Position numbers and translations under genes: made by a program
Notes under the pieces: model-generated
What the model saw: the letters and a program-made list of their open reading frames with translations, nothing else
Database searches by the model: none
What the model was told of the DNA's origin: nothing
Origin: an uncultured Clostridia bacterium
GTDB lineage: Bacteria; Bacillota; Clostridia; Peptostreptococcales; Anaerovoracaceae
Direction of reading: 5' to 3'
DNA: 64,000 bases
Assembly (NCBI GenBank): GCA_934255545.1
Contig: CAKQOE010000008.1
Span: 6,018 to 70,017, forward strand
Shown here: in pieces, positions 61,856-64,000 of the stretch
Numbering within the stretch: the stretch's first letter is position 1
Layout: every line of letters starts with the position of its first letter

Positions 61856-62006
61856 ATATTAAATATTCCTCCATGAAATAAAGTTCTTCCATTTTGATAT
61901 GTATGTACTTATCTGTAACTAATCTATTTTACTACAAAAAATGAATGTCTGCAATATTGGGTCCTGCAATGTCAAATGTCAGACGCTTTGGGCCGGATGG
62001 CCCCGG

Positions 62007-62023
62007 CGCGCGCCCGGCGCGCG
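62007..62023. repeat. 17-nt GC palindrome, CCG centre
   Basis: CGCGCGC-CCG-GCGCGCG: perfect 7-bp arms between rnhB and valS. It is the complement-oriented form of the copies at 2135 and 49341. Confidence 0.6.
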
Positions 62024-62080
62024 TGACGCTTCGCTGTATCATTCATTACATATTGTTTTCTTTTTATTTTACCCTGCAGA

Positions 62081-62758
62081 TCACTTTTCACTTTTATCTT
62101 TTGATTCAAAATATTTTACAAGAAATGACATTCTGTGTATCGGCGACGCGCCGGCGCGGTCAAGTCCTTCATAGTGGGCTTTTGTGCCGTAGCCTTTATT
62201 TTTTTCGAAAGCGTAATCAGGATAATGCTTTGCGTACTCGACCATCATATGGTCACGCGTTACTTTTGCTATTATGGATGCGGCGGCTATGGAAACGCTG
62301 TTTGCATCGCCTTTTATGATGGCTGTCTGCGGGATGCTTACGCCAGGTATGACGAGCGCGTCGACCAGCACGTGATCCGGCTCTATCTTAAGGCTGTCTA
62401 CTGCATCCTTCATGGCTTCCTTTGTGGCGTTGAGTATGTTTATATCGTCTATCACGCGATTGTCGCGCAGACCTACGCTCCATGCTACAGCTGCTTCTGT
62501 TATTTCTTTATAAAGCGCTTCGCGGCGCTTTTCTGTGAGCTGCTTTGAATCGTTTACGCCGAGTATGTTAAAATCCTTTGGGAGTATGACGGCTGCTGTT
62601 ACAACAGGGCCCGCCAGCGGGCCGCGGCCGACCTCGTCAACTCCTGCTATATACTTTACGCTGCCGTTTTCGTTGCCGTTTTCATAAAGCGCGTTTTCGT
62701 ACTCCTGCATCCTTATAAGGTTTTTGCGCTGTTTTTCGAGGCGTTCTTCTTTTGTCAT
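62081..62758 (-). CDS. Ribonuclease HII (RnhB)
   Basis: This 225-residue enzyme cuts RNA in RNA-DNA hybrids, including single ribonucleotides. The DEDD active site is visible: IAGVDEVGRGPLAGPVVTAAV with the first Asp-Glu pair, HVLVDALVIP, and ASIIAKVTRDHMM. GYGTKAHYEGL and the C-terminal GASPIHRMSFLV are typical. It lies 84 bp downstream of rbgA, the usual Firmicutes neighbourhood. Confidence 0.95.
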   Translation of the reverse strand: MTKEERLEKQRKNLIRMQEYENALYENGNENGSVKYIAGVDEVGRGPLAGPVVTAAVILPKDFNILGVNDSKQLTEKRREALYKEITEAAVAWSVGLRDNRVIDDINILNATKEAMKDAVDSLKIEPDHVLVDALVIPGVSIPQTAIIKGDANSVSIAAASIIAKVTRDHMMVEYAKHYPDYAFEKNKGYGTKAHYEGLDRAGASPIHRMSFLVKYFESKDKSEK

Positions 62759-62796
62759 TTTATTGACCTCATTTCCTGCTTATGCTCGCTATAAAG

Positions 62797-62812
62797 GCAC
62801 CCGCGCGGGTGC
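62797..62812. repeat. 16-nt GC palindrome between rbgA and rnhB
   Basis: GCACCCG-CG-CGGGTGC: 7-bp perfect arms with a 2-nt centre. It may be a terminator-like stem or a variant of the palindrome family. Confidence 0.4.
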
Positions 62813-62842
62813 GTAGTGTTTCCTGATAAGATGATCTGTATT

Positions 62843-63688
62843 TTATGCTTTTTCGAGAGTTATACGGCCTATCTTGCCGCCGCGGAATTCATCCAGCACC
62901 GTCTTTGCTGTGCGTTCATAATCTATGCGCTTGCCGGGAAATATGAATCCGCGCTTAAGCGCTATCTGCTCCATTGCTTCAAGGCCGTCGTCGCTCATTT
63001 CATCAAGCTTATAGCGTGTCATAAGGAGTTCCTTGTAGCCGTCAGCGAGCAGCGCTTTTATGAACTCGAGGCAGAGTGTTTCTATGTCGAGGATCTCGTC
63101 TTTTATAGAGCCGCAGAACGCGAGGTCAAGTCCTACGAGATTATCCTCGAACTTCGGCCAGAGGATGCCCGGAGTATCAAGGAGCTGCATGCCGTTCGTG
63201 AGCGTGAGCCACTGTTTTCCTGTCGTTACGCCCGGCCTGTCGCCTGTGCGGGCGCTCATTTTGCCTGTGAGCTTGTTTATGAGTGTCGATTTTCCTACGT
63301 TAGGCACGCCTACTATCATGATGCGCAGCGGTCTTTTGCGTGTTTTTTCGTCGTCGCGCTCTGCCTGGATCTGGTCGAGGCGCTTTATGATATTGTTCAC
63401 TCCTGCGCCGCTGCTGCAGTTTACAGCTACGGCGTAGTGTCCGTCGCGGCGTATCTTTTCTGCCCATGCTGATGTGGCTGCTTCGTCTGCAAGGTCCATT
63501 TTATTGAGCACTACTACTCTTTTCTTTTCCTTTATGATGTCATCTATGATCGGATTGCGGCTGGACACCGGTATGCGGGCGTCGATGACCTCGATGACCG
63601 CGTCCACGACCTTTAAGTTTTCCTGGATGAGCTCACGGGTCTTTTTCATATGCCCCGGATACCAGTTTATATGTTTCATATCTGCCAT
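62843..63688 (-). CDS. Ribosome biogenesis GTPase RbgA (YlqF)
   Basis: This 281-residue protein has the circularly permuted GTPase order G4-G1-G3: VVVLNKMDLADEAAT, then IMIVGVPNVGKSTLINKLTG, then LLDTPGILWPKFED. The N-terminus HINWYPGHMKKTRELI is the RbgA signature. It assists late assembly of the 50S subunit. The C-terminal helical ANTAR-like part ends in FRGGKIGRITLEKA. It is followed on the same strand by rnhB. Confidence 0.96.
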   Translation of the reverse strand: MADMKHINWYPGHMKKTRELIQENLKVVDAVIEVIDARIPVSSRNPIIDDIIKEKKRVVVLNKMDLADEAATSAWAEKIRRDGHYAVAVNCSSGAGVNNIIKRLDQIQAERDDEKTRKRPLRIMIVGVPNVGKSTLINKLTGKMSARTGDRPGVTTGKQWLTLTNGMQLLDTPGILWPKFEDNLVGLDLAFCGSIKDEILDIETLCLEFIKALLADGYKELLMTRYKLDEMSDDGLEAMEQIALKRGFIFPGKRIDYERTAKTVLDEFRGGKIGRITLEKA

Positions 63689-63727
63689 TATTTTACTTCC
63701 TTTTATATTTTATTTATAAACAAAATG

Positions 63728-64000
63728 TTGCAGTAAAGTATACTTTATTGCGACTTTTATTATTGTGAAATTGCCGATGCTGGTGGCTGATATACGGATA
63801 AGCGGAGCTCGGAGCAGAATGGATATGCTTCCAGATTATTTTGAAGCAGCCGCAACGTCAAAAATATGTCTGAGCGGAACGCGCGGAAGCGCATAAAATG
63901 GTTGAATTTTCGCAGAAAATTCGTTCCCTGCCGCGAGTTATTTTTGACAAAAACTGCTTCAAAATGATCTGTTAGAAGCATCCCATTCTGCGACGCGGAG
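63728..64000 (-). repeat. Dispersed repeat element, copy B
   Basis: Read on the minus strand it matches copy A in the thi leader block by block, ending in the same GCAATAAAGTATACTTTACT block. Inside is the hairpin GAATTTTC-TGC-GAAAATTC, which is degenerate in copy A. The element probably continues past the window end. The region between it and rbgA (63689-63727) holds nothing else. Confidence 0.75.

Noticed and set aside
61856..62080. T-box leader upstream of valS
   Set aside because: No TGGNACCGCG-like antiterminator sequence or matching terminator was found on the minus strand; only a GC palindrome is present.

Overview
The window looks like a chromosome segment of a Gram-positive anaerobe of the class Clostridia. 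Supporting signs are type II-A CRISPR-Cas9, ScpA/ScpB, RbgA, giant S-layer-homology proteins, AGGAGG-type ribosome binding sites and a TPP-riboswitch thi operon with thiM, thiE, thiD and cytX. I cannot name family or genus. Base composition is moderate, with an AT-rich island at the CRISPR-Cas locus (about 15.6-23.0 kb). Almost every gene is on the minus strand.

Layout. 0-2 kb: HD hydrolase and Fe-S aldo/keto reductase. 2.3-4.7 kb: an overlapping cassette of ECF-like sigma factor, small membrane protein, membrane protein and PrsW-like protease. 4.8-10 kb: soluble hybrid histidine kinase, second sigma factor, XRE regulator, YdcF-like protein. 10.2-11.1 kb: tRNA-Asn, tRNA-Leu and initiator tRNA-Met behind a consensus promoter, then a 30-codon holin-like type I toxin candidate with a convergent antisense promoter, bracketed by imperfect direct repeats. 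11.1-15.6 kb: thiamin salvage operon under a TPP riboswitch, with a dispersed repeat lodged in its leader. 15.7-22.7 kb: CRISPR array (12 good repeats plus one decayed), csn2, cas2, cas1, cas9 and a tracrRNA divergent from cas9. 22.9 kb: transposase remnant. 23.1-27.5 kb: LytTR regulator, surface protein and GHKL kinase operon. 27.8-47.7 kb: two paralogous SLH proteins of about 2650 residues flanking a DUF4300-like protein, an unannotated 26-codon hydrophobic peptide gene, and a marR-MFS efflux operon. 48-64 kb: housekeeping genes (lysA, nth, a GntR regulator, isocitrate dehydrogenase, aconitase, NUDIX, scpB, scpA, GNAT, lipid kinase, folC, valS, rnhB, rbgA), ending in a second copy of the dispersed repeat.

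How parts may work together. The sigma factor, membrane protein and PrsW cassette resembles a regulated-proteolysis circuit. Both giant SLH genes carry paired TTTCA-containing direct repeats upstream, at 21-bp and 20-bp periodicity; such pairs are typical of LytTR-family sites, and a LytTR operon lies beside the first giant gene. An extended -10 promoter beyond tracrRNA would make a cas9 5' leader antisense to the whole tracrRNA.

The most unexpected sequence-level signal is a family of short perfect GC palindromes: 7-bp arms that differ from copy to copy around a CGG/CCG centre. They are scattered both between genes and inside protein linkers or tails. I do not recognise this family.
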